Part shown: in pieces, positions 8,298 through 16,799 of the stretch
How positions within the stretch are numbered: the stretch's first letter is position 1
Layout of the letters: each line of letters opens with the position of its first letter
Source of the DNA: Paraperibacillus marinus
Lineage (GTDB): Bacteria; Bacillota; Bacilli; Bacillales; DSM-1321
DNA length: 64,000 nucleotides
Assembly: GCF_046237605.1 (NCBI RefSeq)
Contig: NZ_CP143542.1
Coordinates: forward strand, 1,054,001 to 1,118,000
Reading direction: 5' to 3'
Translations under genes and position numbers: made by a program
The notes under the pieces: model-generated
The model's input: the letters and a program-made list of their open reading frames with translations, nothing else
Told to the model about the DNA's origin: nothing
The model's database searches: none

Positions 8298-10001
8298 TTG
8301 ACTAGTCAGGATAAAATTTGGCTTGAGACATATCCGACGGAAATACCGGGGAGCCTGGAATACGACCAGCAGCCGCTGCAGGACTGCCTGAAGCATGCAG
8401 CAGGAAAATACCCTGATAGAAAGGCCATTCATTTTATGGGCAAAGAGCTGAGGTATCAGGAATTGTATGAATCGGCACAGAAATTTGCCGGGTATCTTGC
8501 CAGCCTTGGGATTGAAAAGGGTGACCGGGTGGCCATCATGCTTCCAAACACCCCGCAGGCGGTCATTGCCTTTTTTGGGTCACTGCTTGCAGGTGCGGTG
8601 GTGGTGCAGACCAATCCGCTTTACATGGAGCGGGAGCTTGAATACCAAATGAAGGACAGTGAAGCGAAGGTCATCATAACGCTTGATATCCTGTTCCCCA
8701 GGGCGGCCAAGGTTATGCCGAAAACCGGGCTCAGGCATATTATTGTCACAGGAATAAAAGATTATCTGCCGTTTCCAAAGAATCTCCTATATCCCTTCAT
8801 CCAGAAAAAACAGTATGGAGTGACGGTGAAGGTTGAACATGAAGGAAATCATCATCTTTTTGCCGAAATCATGAAGCGCCCCGCGGCTCACGTGGAAATC
8901 CAGATAGAGATTGACCCTGACGAAGATTTGGCGCTCCTGCAGTATACAGGGGGAACCACGGGATTTCCAAAGGGAGTGATGCTGACTCACCGGAATTTGA
9001 TGGCCAATACCCGGATGTGTGCCGCCTGGCTCTACAAGGGGAAGGAAAAGGGCCATAATATCCTGGGAATCCTGCCATTCTTCCACGTATTCGGAATGAC
9101 GACGGTGATGATCTTTTCCGTCATGGAAGGCCATAAGATGACGCTGCTGCCCAAATTTGATGCCTTAACGACCCTGAAGACGATTCAGAAACAAAAACCA
9201 ACTCTGTTTCCCGGAGCTCCCACCATGTATATCGCCCTGCTGAATCATCCCGATCTGGCAAGGTATGATCTTTCATCCATCACCGCCTGTATCAGCGGCT
9301 CGGCTCCACTGCCGGTTGAAGTGCAGGATAAATTCGAAGCACTGACCGGAGGCAAGCTTGTGGAAGGCTATGGACTTACAGAAACATCCCCCGTCACACA
9401 TGCCAATTTCCTGTGGGACCGTCCACGTGTCAGGGGAAGCATCGGGGTGCCATGGCCGGATACCGAGGCAGCGGTCTTATCCATGGAAACAGGAGAGCCG
9501 CTTGGGCCAGGTGAGATCGGCGAACTGGCAATTAAAGGCCCGCAGGTCATGAAGGGCTATTGGAACAGGCCGGAGGAAACCGAACAATCCTTTAAAGATG
9601 GCTGGCTGCTGACAGGAGATATGGGCTATTATGACGATAAGGGGTATTTCTTTATAGTAGACCGCAAAAAGGATATGATCATAGCCGGCGGATTCAACAT
9701 ATATCCGCGTGAAATTGAAGAAGTACTATATGAACATGAAGCTGTCCAGGAAGCAGTGGTTGCCGGCGTGCCCGACCCATACCGGGGAGAAACGGTAAAA
9801 GCTTATATCGTGCTGAAGGAGGGGAGCAGTGTAACAGAAGAGGAAATCAACATCTTTGTCCGTAAAAGCCTGGCCGCCTATAAGGTTCCGAGAATTTATG
9901 AATTCAGATCAGAGCTGCCTAAGACAGCAGTAGGGAAGATTCTGAGGCGCGCTCTTGTCGAGGAAGAAAAACAAAGACTCGAAGACGAAAAGAACGCATG
10001 A
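8298..10001 (+). CDS. lcfA: Long-chain fatty acid-CoA ligase
   Basis: Activates long-chain fatty acids to acyl-CoA with ATP, the first step of beta-oxidation. TTG 8298 follows GGGGGAGGGG closely and gives 567 residues beginning MTSQDKIWLETYP; the frame upstream has no family similarity. AMP-binding motif YTGGTTGFPKGVM near residue 216, the YGLTETSP motif near 358, the TGD loop near 440 and the C-terminal PKTAVGKILRR lysine motif are all intact. Normally the first gene of the lcfA-fadR-fadB-etfBA cluster; here a terminator separates it from fadR. Confidence 0.93.
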   Translation: MTSQDKIWLETYPTEIPGSLEYDQQPLQDCLKHAAGKYPDRKAIHFMGKELRYQELYESAQKFAGYLASLGIEKGDRVAIMLPNTPQAVIAFFGSLLAGAVVVQTNPLYMERELEYQMKDSEAKVIITLDILFPRAAKVMPKTGLRHIIVTGIKDYLPFPKNLLYPFIQKKQYGVTVKVEHEGNHHLFAEIMKRPAAHVEIQIEIDPDEDLALLQYTGGTTGFPKGVMLTHRNLMANTRMCAAWLYKGKEKGHNILGILPFFHVFGMTTVMIFSVMEGHKMTLLPKFDALTTLKTIQKQKPTLFPGAPTMYIALLNHPDLARYDLSSITACISGSAPLPVEVQDKFEALTGGKLVEGYGLTETSPVTHANFLWDRPRVRGSIGVPWPDTEAAVLSMETGEPLGPGEIGELAIKGPQVMKGYWNRPEETEQSFKDGWLLTGDMGYYDDKGYFFIVDRKKDMIIAGGFNIYPREIEEVLYEHEAVQEAVVAGVPDPYRGETVKAYIVLKEGSSVTEEEINIFVRKSLAAYKVPRIYEFRSELPKTAVGKILRRALVEEEKQRLEDEKNA

Positions 10002-10017
10002 CTACCGCCTCTCGCCC

Positions 10018-10036
10018 GAGCCTTACGGCTCTTTTT
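10018..10036 (+). terminator. Terminator between lcfA and fadR
   Basis: GAGCC (10018-10022), TTAC loop, GGCTC (10027-10031), then TTTTT. Compact hairpin just after the lcfA stop. Confidence 0.65.
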
Positions 10037-10074
10037 AGACAAACATGGGACAAGCTTTTCTTACGGAATATCCC

Positions 10075-10103
10075 TTGACAGGAAAAACGATTCATTTTAT
10101 TAT
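10075..10103 (+). promoter_or_regulatory. Sigma-A promoter of fadR
   Basis: TTGACA (10075-10080), 17-bp spacer, TATTAT (10098-10103). The predicted start point falls at the edge of the FadR box at 10111. Confidence 0.75.
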
Positions 10104-10110
10104 TGAGTTA

Positions 10111-10128
10111 TGAATGATGATTCATTCA
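10111..10128 (+). promoter_or_regulatory. FadR operator
   Basis: TGAATGATGATTCATTCA has perfect arms (TGAATGA/TCATTCA) and differs from the B. subtilis FadR consensus TGAATGAMTANTCATTCA only in the centre. It overlaps the predicted start point, so FadR would repress its own transcription and the downstream fadB-etfB genes until long-chain acyl-CoA releases it. Confidence 0.8.
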
Positions 10129-10150
10129 TTTTCTTGAAAGGGGACCACTC

Positions 10151-10753
10151 GTGAAAAGTAATCGGCCAAAACATAAGCAGATAATAGATGCAGCGGTGGT
10201 GGTCATCGCAGAGAACGGATACCACCAGGCCCAGGTATCCAAGATAGCCAAACAGGCTGGAGTCGCTGATGGCACCATCTATCTATATTTTAAAAATAAA
10301 GAAGATATCCTGATCTCGTTATTCCAGGAGAAAATGGGAGTCTTTGTCGAAACGATCGAGCAGGAGATAAAGAATGTCGATCATGCTGCAGATAAATTAC
10401 TTGTTCTGATTCAGCAGCATTTCAGACAGCTGTCCGAAGACAGGAATCTGGCCATTGTCACTCAGCTTGAACTCAGGCAGTCCAATAAAGAACTCCGCCT
10501 GAAAATAAATGATGTCCTGAAAGGGTATCTTGAGCTGATGGAAAAAATCATTGAAGAAGGCATTGAAGCCGGGGAGTTTTCAAGAAGTTTGGACAGGAAG
10601 CTTGCCCGCCAGATGATATTCGGCACCATCGATGAAACAGTGACCACCTGGGTCATGAATGAGCAGAAGTACAATCTGCCGCAGCTCGCAGGATCCATCC
10701 ATGAAATGATGGCAAGGGCATGCGGAAGCCAAATGGCTGAAAAGAAGGTATAA
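10151..10753 (+). CDS. fadR: TetR-family fatty-acid regulator FadR (YsiA)
   Basis: Acyl-CoA-responsive repressor of fatty-acid degradation. GTG start at 10151 with an AAGGGGACC site; 200 residues. The N-terminal TetR helix-turn-helix spans about 8-55, with AGVADGTIYLYFKNKEDIL as recognition helix and following segment. The C-terminal ligand-binding domain is all-helical. The operator at 10111 directly upstream and the fadB/etf genes downstream support the name. It overlaps nothing; fadB begins 90 bp later. Confidence 0.93.
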   Translation: MKSNRPKHKQIIDAAVVVIAENGYHQAQVSKIAKQAGVADGTIYLYFKNKEDILISLFQEKMGVFVETIEQEIKNVDHAADKLLVLIQQHFRQLSEDRNLAIVTQLELRQSNKELRLKINDVLKGYLELMEKIIEEGIEAGEFSRSLDRKLARQMIFGTIDETVTTWVMNEQKYNLPQLAGSIHEMMARACGSQMAEKKV

Positions 10754-10842
10754 TGAGGGAGAAACATGGTTTCCCTGGGGACATTCTGGAAGAAAGGCCC
10801 CGGGGCGCTGTGTTCGAGAAATACATAAGTGGAGGCGGCTTT

Positions 10843-11616
10843 ATGGAGTTTTTAAGCTATTCAGTCAAAGAGAATGTTGCTGTGATTACCATTAACAAAC
10901 CTCCGGCAAATGCACTTTCCTCCCATGTCATCCAGGAGCTTTCTGAGTTATTGGATGTCCTGCAGCAGGATGCCGGGACAAGGGCCCTCCTATTGAAGGG
11001 TGAGGGAAGATTTTTTTCAGCAGGTGCCGACATTAAAGAATTTACCGGCATTGAGAGCGGTGAGGAATTTTCAAGGCTTGCCGCAAAAGGGCAGGAGCTG
11101 TTTGAGAGGATTGAACAATTTCCGAAGCCCGTGATTGCAGCCATACACGGTGCGGCACTCGGCGGCGGGCTGGAGCTTGCCATGTCATGCCACATCAGGC
11201 TGGTGAGTGAAAACGCCAAGCTCGGACTTCCGGAGCTGCAGCTGGGATTGGTGCCTGGATTTGCCGGCTCACAGCGGCTTCCGCGATATGTCGGTGCTGC
11301 AAAGGCAGCAGAGATGCTGTTCACCTCAGAACCGATTACCGGAACTGAAGCAGCGTCCCAGGGACTCGCAAATCATGCCTATCCGGAAGATGAATTGTTT
11401 CAGAAAGCAGAAGAGCTGGTGCAGAAAATTGCGAAGAAGAGTCCTGTTGCCCTTAAGACTGCTATCAGCCTATTAAACTATTCCAAGCATGAGAATTACT
11501 ACAAAGGAGTAGAAAAGGAAGCGGAATCATTCGGGACAGTCTTTGTCAGCGAGGATGCCAAGGAAGGCATCACTGCTTTCATCGAGAAAAGAGAGCCGGT
11601 TTTTAAAGGCAGATAA
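10843..11616 (+). CDS. fadB: Enoyl-CoA hydratase
   Basis: Hydrates trans-2-enoyl-CoA to 3-hydroxyacyl-CoA in beta-oxidation. ATG 10843 follows GTGGAGG and gives 257 residues, the B. subtilis length; the in-frame region back to 10753 lacks family character. The oxyanion-hole segments are visible at FSAGADIKEF near 64 and IHGAALGGGLELA near 104, with the second active-site Glu in GLPELQLGLVPG near 128-135. No dehydrogenase domain, unlike E. coli FadB. Confidence 0.92.
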   Translation: MEFLSYSVKENVAVITINKPPANALSSHVIQELSELLDVLQQDAGTRALLLKGEGRFFSAGADIKEFTGIESGEEFSRLAAKGQELFERIEQFPKPVIAAIHGAALGGGLELAMSCHIRLVSENAKLGLPELQLGLVPGFAGSQRLPRYVGAAKAAEMLFTSEPITGTEAASQGLANHAYPEDELFQKAEELVQKIAKKSPVALKTAISLLNYSKHENYYKGVEKEAESFGTVFVSEDAKEGITAFIEKREPVFKGR

Positions 11617-11673
11617 TTTTATGTGATGAAAATTCATAATCTTTGAAATAATGGACAAAATGGAGGGCTATTC

Positions 11674-12447
11674 ATGAATATTTATGTTTTGCTGAAAAGA
11701 ACGTTTGACACCGAGGAAAAGATTACCCTGTCAAATGGCCGTATTAACGAGGATGGCGCCGAGTTCATCATCAATCCATATGATGAGTATGCCGTAGAGG
11801 AAGCTATTCAGGCAAGGGATGCCCATGGCGGAGAGGTGACTGTCGTGACAGTCGGCGGCGAAGAGGCTGAAAAACAGCTGAGAACCGCGCTTGCGATGGG
11901 TGCTGACAAAGCTGTGCTGATCAACATCGAGGACGATGTAGAAAATGGCGATCAATATACAACAGCCAAGATCCTTTCAGAGTACCTTAAAGACAAAAAC
12001 GCAGATTTGATCATTGGCGGCAATGTGGCGATAGACGGCGGATCAGGCCAGGTTGGACCAAGGGTAGCCGAGCTGCTTGATATGCCATATATCACAACCA
12101 TCACCAAACTAGTGATTGAAGGACAAAATGTAAGCGTTATCCGGGATGTGGAAGGAGATTCAGAAACCATTGAGGCTCAGCTGCCAATCCTTGTTACCGC
12201 ACAGCAGGGCTTGAACGAACCCCGATATCCATCACTGCCTGGAATCATGAAGGCCAAGAAGAAGCCCCTTGAGGAGCTTGAACTTGATGACCTGGACCTT
12301 GAAGAAGACGATGTGGAGGCCAAAACGAAAACCATCGAGATCTTCCTTCCTCCAAAAAAGGAAGCAGGCAGGGTGCTGCAGGGAGATCTTCCTGATCAGG
12401 TACAGGAGCTTGTCGGCCTGCTGAGAAGCGAAGCAAAAGTCATTTAA
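11674..12447 (+). CDS. etfB: Electron transfer flavoprotein beta subunit
   Basis: Small subunit of the heterodimeric flavoprotein that carries electrons from acyl-CoA dehydrogenases to the quinone pool. 257 residues from ATG 11674 behind TGGAGGG. The AMP-binding alpha/beta fold is recognisable: NPYDEYAVEEAIQ near 31, RTALAMGADKAVLI near 70 and GGNVAIDGGSGQVGP near 111. The recognition loop for dehydrogenases lies around 190-200 (LPGIMKAKKKPLE). etfA is separated by an inserted repeat. Confidence 0.95.
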   Translation: MNIYVLLKRTFDTEEKITLSNGRINEDGAEFIINPYDEYAVEEAIQARDAHGGEVTVVTVGGEEAEKQLRTALAMGADKAVLINIEDDVENGDQYTTAKILSEYLKDKNADLIIGGNVAIDGGSGQVGPRVAELLDMPYITTITKLVIEGQNVSVIRDVEGDSETIEAQLPILVTAQQGLNEPRYPSLPGIMKAKKKPLEELELDDLDLEEDDVEAKTKTIEIFLPPKKEAGRVLQGDLPDQVQELVGLLRSEAKVI

Positions 12448-12448
12448 T

Positions 12449-12763
12449 AAGGCTATTTTTTAAAAGATTGTTGTTTTCTAATGAGTTCTGCTAGGAGATT
12501 TAATTAATTTAACAAAGTGACTTCCGCTTTAGGTGCGAGACTCCAGCTCTGGGTGCGAGACTTTCGACCTGCAAGTATAAGTTAATCAGTCCATGGGAAG
12601 AAGAACGCTTCCCACGGTGCTTGCCCTATGCTTGGCTTTCGCATAAGTGCGACTAAGCTTCTGTCGCAGCACACGCTCACCCGCCCGTCCCGCGCAGGTG
12701 GAGCGCCTGCAGCGGAAATCAACTTTCTTGATCAAAAGCAGGAACATATGCGAAAACAGCCTT
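12449..12763 (+). mobile_element. Family 1 repeat, copy A (MITE-like) between etfB and etfA
   Basis: About 315 bp with imperfect terminal inverted repeats: AAGGCTATTTT at the left and AAAACAGCCTT at the right. It shares with copies at 13910 and 22555 the blocks AAAAGATTG, GAGATTTAATT, GGTGCGAGACTCC, GCGGAAATC and GCGAAAACAGC. No open frame. The flanks (TTAAT left, TTAAC right) resemble a slightly diverged target duplication. The GC-rich middle can fold into hairpins. It starts one base after the etfB stop. Confidence 0.8.
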
Positions 12764-12792
12764 TAACAAACAAAGTTCAGGAGGGAATATAG

Positions 12793-13773
12793 ATGGCTAG
12801 AAAAGTTCTTGTATTAGGAGAAATCCGTGATGGTTCATTGCGTAATGTATCATTTGAAGCAATAGCAGCAGCGAAGACCATATCTGAAGGCGGAGAGGTT
12901 GTCGGTGTTGTCGCCGGCAGCGATGTGAACGGCCTCGGAGAAGAAATGATTCATTATGGTGCCGACCGGGTCGTCACTGTAACACATGAAAGTCTCGCCC
13001 AGTATACTTCCGACGGTTATTCACAGGCCCTTCTGGCCGCAGTTGAATCTGAAGGTGCTGAAGGAATCGTAATGGGGCATACAGCGCTTGGGAAAGACCT
13101 TGCCCCGCGGATTGCCGGTAAACTGGATTCAGGGCTTGTATCTGATGTGACTTCCCTTGAAGATGCTGGAGGAAACCTCGTATTTACCCGTCCGATCTAC
13201 TCTGGTAAAGCTTTTGAGAAGAAGGTCATCACAGGTGGACTGATCCTTGCGACCATCCGCCCGAATAATATTGAGCCGCTCGAGAAGGACAGCAGCCGAT
13301 CCGGCGATATTTCTTCTCTTTCTGTGGATATTAAAGACCTTCGTACAATCATCAAGGATGTCGTGCGGAAGGCAAGCGAAGGTGTCGATCTTTCGGAGGC
13401 CAAAGTCATCATTGCCGGAGGACGCGGTGTAAAGAGCGAAGATGGATTTGAACCGCTTAAGGAGCTGGCGGATGTGCTTGGCGGCGCGGTCGGAGCTTCA
13501 CGCGGAGCCTGTGATGCGGATTACTGCGACTATTCTCTTCAAATCGGGCAGACTGGAAAGGTAGTTACGCCCGATTTATATATCGCATGCGGAATTTCCG
13601 GGGCGATCCAGCATCTGGCTGGTATGTCCAACTCCAAGGTGATTGTCGCCATCAATAAAGATCCAGAGGCCAATATCTTCAAGGTGGCCGATTATGGCAT
13701 CGTGGGTGATTTATTCGAGGTTGTCCCATTATTAACCGAAGAGTTCAAGAAGTTGAAGGTTGGAGCAAACTAA
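12793..13773 (+). CDS. etfA: Electron transfer flavoprotein alpha subunit
   Basis: FAD-binding large subunit partnering EtfB. 326 residues from ATG 12793 behind AGGAGGG. The C-terminal FAD domain shows GGRGVKSEDGFEPLKELAD near 214, ASRGACDADY near 237, IGQTGKVVTPDLY near 256 and the SGAIQHLAGM loop near 273. Together with EtfB it serves beta-oxidation. The 345-bp gap after etfB is unusual and is filled by repeat copy A, which may impose polarity or supply a new signal. Confidence 0.95.
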   Translation: MARKVLVLGEIRDGSLRNVSFEAIAAAKTISEGGEVVGVVAGSDVNGLGEEMIHYGADRVVTVTHESLAQYTSDGYSQALLAAVESEGAEGIVMGHTALGKDLAPRIAGKLDSGLVSDVTSLEDAGGNLVFTRPIYSGKAFEKKVITGGLILATIRPNNIEPLEKDSSRSGDISSLSVDIKDLRTIIKDVVRKASEGVDLSEAKVIIAGGRGVKSEDGFEPLKELADVLGGAVGASRGACDADYCDYSLQIGQTGKVVTPDLYIACGISGAIQHLAGMSNSKVIVAINKDPEANIFKVADYGIVGDLFEVVPLLTEEFKKLKVGAN

Positions 13774-13781
13774 TCAGATAG

Positions 13782-13815
13782 AAGGGGCGGCCGGGACGTA
13801 TGGCCGCCTCCTTTA
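13782..13815 (+). terminator. Terminator after etfA
   Basis: GGGGCGGCC pairs with GGCCGCCTCC across a short loop, then TTTATTGTT. Confidence 0.7.
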
Positions 13816-13909
13816 TTGTTACATGTTTCAAAATAAGAATGTCCGGGAAAAAAATAAAAGGCACACATCACCAGGGATAGCGGCGGAAACGATTGTCCGC
13901 TCTTTCGCA

Positions 13910-14143
13910 AAGGCTTTTTTCTAAAAGATTGGTGCTTTTGGATGAATTCTGTAAGGAGATTTAATTGTTAAGCAAGTGGTCTTACGCTTCAGGTGCGAGA
14001 CTCCTGATTTAGCTTCAAGGCTATCGACCCTCGAGTCATAAGCCAAGCCAGCCAGCCAGGGAAAGAAAGAGCACTTCCCTAGTATGCGCAGCGGAAATCC
14101 ACTTTTTTAATTCAACAACCACAATATATGCGAAAACAGCCTT
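13910..14143 (+). mobile_element. Family 1 repeat, copy B (MITE-like)
   Basis: About 234 bp with the same ends as copy A (AAGGCTTTTTT ... AAAACAGCCTT) but a shorter centre that lacks the GC-rich hairpin region. Flanks read TCGCA before the left end and TCGCA straddling the right end, which looks like a 4-5 bp target duplication. It occupies most of the 488-bp etfA-trxA gap; nothing else but the trxA promoter is seen there. Confidence 0.8.
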
Positions 14144-14211
14144 CGCATAAGATGAAAGCATGAGGGTAAATTAGGGTTGAAACATATTATTAACGCCCAT
14201 ATGCGGAATAG

Positions 14212-14220
14212 TGATATACT
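14212..14220 (+). promoter_or_regulatory. Extended -10 promoter of trxA
   Basis: TGATATACT matches an extended -10 (TGnTATACT) about 40 bp before trxA. The -35 is poor (TTAACG with a 19-bp spacer). Confidence 0.5.
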
Positions 14221-14261
14221 GATTGTAGTAATTCATTAGTCAATTTCTAGGAGGATTTCAC

Positions 14262-14576
14262 ATGGCGATTGTAAAAGCAACCGATCAAAACTTTACAGAT
14301 GAAACAGGCCAAGGTCTGGTTCTTGCTGATTTCTGGGCACCTTGGTGCGGACCCTGCAAAATGATTGCTCCGGTTCTTGAGGAATTGGATGCTGAATTAG
14401 GCGATAAAGTAAAGGTCGTTAAATTAGATGTAGACGAAAACCAGGAAACAGCAGGAAAATACGGAGTGATGAGCATTCCAACCCTGATCCTGTTCAAAAA
14501 TGGAGAAGCTGTTGATAAAGTGGTTGGGTTCCAGCCAAAAGAAGCTTTAGCTGACCTTATCAACAAACACGCTTAA
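14262..14576 (+). CDS. trxA: Thioredoxin
   Basis: General cytoplasmic disulfide reductase, recycled by thioredoxin reductase. 104 residues from ATG 14262 with AGGAGG. The redox motif WCGPC is at 28-32, the buried Asp at LADFWAPW, and the cis-proline loop IPT at about 73-75. Monocistronic, with its own promoter and terminator. Confidence 0.98.
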   Translation: MAIVKATDQNFTDETGQGLVLADFWAPWCGPCKMIAPVLEELDAELGDKVKVVKLDVDENQETAGKYGVMSIPTLILFKNGEAVDKVVGFQPKEALADLINKHA

Positions 14577-14586
14577 TTCCAAAAGC

Positions 14587-14650
14587 AAATCCCTTCTTAA
14601 TGGCAAGGTTAGCAGTTCTAGCCAGTTGACCAGCAGAAGGGATTTTTTTT
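14587..14650 (+). terminator. Terminator after trxA
   Basis: Stem AAATCCCTTCT (14587-14597) with AGAAGGGATTT, then eight Ts; the loop is long and contains a smaller hairpin. Confidence 0.75.
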
Positions 14651-14691
14651 ATACTATATAAGAACGGATATTCTGTTTTTGTGAAGAAATT

Positions 14692-14714
14692 CCCGCCGGG
14701 AGCGGCGGGTTTTT
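14692..14714 (+). terminator. GC-rich hairpin with T tract just before uvrC
   Basis: CCCGCC (14692-14697), 6-nt loop, GGCGGG (14704-14709), then TTTTT. It lies 38 bp before the uvrC start, so it could be a second trxA terminator or could attenuate uvrC. Confidence 0.6.
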
Positions 14715-14752
14715 ATATGGAATCAGTTATTGAAAGGGAGCGGGGTGAACCA

Positions 14753-16525
14753 ATGAATCAAACCATACAGCATAAACTGGCACTGCTGCCTGATCAGCCG
14801 GGCTGTTACCTCATGAAGGACCGGCAGGGCACGATAATTTATGTAGGAAAAGCTAAGGTGCTTAAGAACCGGGTCAGGTCCTATTTTACAGGATCACATG
14901 ACGGGAAAACCCTGAGGCTGGTCCAGGAAATCGAGGACTTCGAATATATTGTGACTTCTTCCGATATGGAAGCCCTGATCCTCGAACTGAATTTAATCAA
15001 AAAATACGACCCGAAATATAATGTCATGCTTAAGGATGATAAAAGCTATCCTTTCATCAAGCTGACGGCAGAACGTCATCCACGCCTGATCACCACAAGG
15101 AATGTCAAAAAGGATAAAGGGAAGTATTTCGGTCCTTATCCCAATGCGTTTGCGGCGAATGAAACAAAAAAGCTGCTTGACCGTCTATATCCGCTCAGGA
15201 AATGCACCACCCTGCCTGATCGGGTTTGTTTGTACTACCATCTAGGCCAGTGTCTAGCACCGTGCGTGAATGATATTAAGGAACAGGAATATAAGAATAT
15301 CACCGAGGAGATCACTAAGTTCCTAAACGGCGGCTTTAAGGAAATCAAAAGCGATCTGACAGAAAAAATGCATGCTGCAGCTGCAGAACTGGATTTTGAG
15401 CGCGCCAAGGAACTCAGGGATAAAATTGCCCATATTGAAACAACAATGGAAAAGCAGAAGATGACTCTGACGGATTTCACGGACCGTGATATTTTTGGTT
15501 TTGCCTATGACAAAGGCTGGATGTGTGTACAGGTCTTTTTTGTCAGGCAGGGGAAACTGATCGAACGCGAGGTATCCATGTTTCCGCTCTACAATGAACC
15601 TGAAGAAGAATTCCTGACCTATCTTGGACAGTTTTATTCGAAGGTGAATCACTTTAAGCCGAAGGAGATCCTGCTTCCCGAATCGATAGATGCCGAAATG
15701 GCAGGCGAGCTGCTTGAGGTCAAGATCCTTCAGCCGAAACGCGGGACAAAGAAGGATCTGCTTAAGCTCGCCAATAAAAACGCCAGGATTGCCCTGTCAG
15801 AAAAATTCGCTTTGGTCGAAAAGGATGAAGAGCGGACCATCAAGGCGGTCGAGAATCTGGGAACACAGCTGGGCATTTATACACCGCATCGGATTGAAGC
15901 GTTCGATAACTCCAATATCCAGGGGACGAACCCGGTTTCTGCACTGGTAGTCTTTATCGATGGAAAGGCAGAAAAGAAGGAATATAGGAAATATAAAATA
16001 AAATCCGTACAAGGGCCGGATGATTACGAATCCATGAGAGAAGTAGTCAGGAGACGGTATTCAAGAGTGCTGAAGGAAAACCTGCCGCTGCCGGATTTAA
16101 TTATCATTGACGGAGGCAAAGGGCATGTCGAAGGAGTAAGGGATGTGCTCGAGAATGAGCTGGGCCTTGAGATTCCACTTGCCGGTCTTGTGAAGGATGA
16201 GAAGCACAGGACTTCGCAGCTTATGATTGGAAGCCCGCTTGAGATTGTCCCTCTTGAGAAAAACAGCCAGGAGTTTTATCTTCTGCAGCGGATACAGGAC
16301 GAAGTCCACCGATTCGCGATTACTTTCCACAGGCAGCTGCGCGGAAAGAATGTATTCCAATCCCTGCTGGATGATATATCAGGCGTCGGGGAAAAGCGGA
16401 AGAAGCTGCTGCTTAAGCATTTTGGCTCTGTAAAGAAGATGAAAGAAGCGGCGCTTGAGGACTTCATCCAGTTAGGCATCCCGAAGACGACCGCTGAAGA
16501 AATTTTTAGAAAATTGAAGGACTAG
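14753..16525 (+). CDS. uvrC: Excinuclease ABC subunit C
   Basis: Nuclease subunit of nucleotide-excision repair; makes both incisions around a UvrB-bound lesion. ATG 14753 follows GGGGTGA and gives 590 residues; 24 in-frame codons upstream lack family similarity and overlap a hairpin. GIY-YIG domain: GCYLMKDRQGTIIYVGKAK (about 17-35). UVR motif for UvrB contact: LDFERAKELRDKI near 205. The RNase H-like C-terminal nuclease begins around IEAFDNSNIQG near 379, and the tandem helix-hairpin-helix (ISGVGEKRKKLLL, LGIPKTTAEEI) ends the protein. Confidence 0.96.
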   Translation: MNQTIQHKLALLPDQPGCYLMKDRQGTIIYVGKAKVLKNRVRSYFTGSHDGKTLRLVQEIEDFEYIVTSSDMEALILELNLIKKYDPKYNVMLKDDKSYPFIKLTAERHPRLITTRNVKKDKGKYFGPYPNAFAANETKKLLDRLYPLRKCTTLPDRVCLYYHLGQCLAPCVNDIKEQEYKNITEEITKFLNGGFKEIKSDLTEKMHAAAAELDFERAKELRDKIAHIETTMEKQKMTLTDFTDRDIFGFAYDKGWMCVQVFFVRQGKLIEREVSMFPLYNEPEEEFLTYLGQFYSKVNHFKPKEILLPESIDAEMAGELLEVKILQPKRGTKKDLLKLANKNARIALSEKFALVEKDEERTIKAVENLGTQLGIYTPHRIEAFDNSNIQGTNPVSALVVFIDGKAEKKEYRKYKIKSVQGPDDYESMREVVRRRYSRVLKENLPLPDLIIIDGGKGHVEGVRDVLENELGLEIPLAGLVKDEKHRTSQLMIGSPLEIVPLEKNSQEFYLLQRIQDEVHRFAITFHRQLRGKNVFQSLLDDISGVGEKRKKLLLKHFGSVKKMKEAALEDFIQLGIPKTTAEEIFRKLKD

Positions 16526-16527
16526 AG

Positions 16528-16556
16528 TTGTTGGCACGAAACAGCTGTGCTATAAT
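16528..16556 (+). promoter_or_regulatory. Sigma-A promoter of lysC
   Basis: TTGTTG (16528-16533), 17-bp spacer, TATAAT (16551-16556) with an upstream TG making an extended -10. It begins right after the uvrC stop and starts the lysine riboswitch RNA. Confidence 0.75.
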
Positions 16557-16590
16557 CAACCATACATTCCAATTACTTTACGATGTTAAA

Positions 16591-16763
16591 GTGATGATAG
16601 AGGTGCGAGATTCATTAGTAAGGACTTTGAGAAGGTTGAGCTTCCATGAAAAGTCCTGAAAGGGGAAATCGCCGAAGCATTGCAAGGCTCAAAGCTTGCC
16701 ATGCTGGTTCTGCATTGAATAAATGCAGGATTGTCAAGATTCGTTCTTGGAGAGCTATCTCAC
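16591..16763 (+). ncRNA. Lysine riboswitch (L box) aptamer
   Basis: The basal stem is formed by GTGATGATAGAGG at the 5' side and GAGCTATCTCAC at the 3' side. The conserved GATAGAGGTGCGA followed by TTAGTA is the hallmark of the L box, and the five-way junction helices can be traced (for example GGACTTT/AAAGTCC and TGCATT/AATGCA). It sits in the 372-bp uvrC-lysC gap and controls lysC; lysine binding favours the terminator downstream. Confidence 0.93.
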
Positions 16764-16799
16764 TGTGTAAACGTATTAGCTTTTAGTACGTCATTCACA

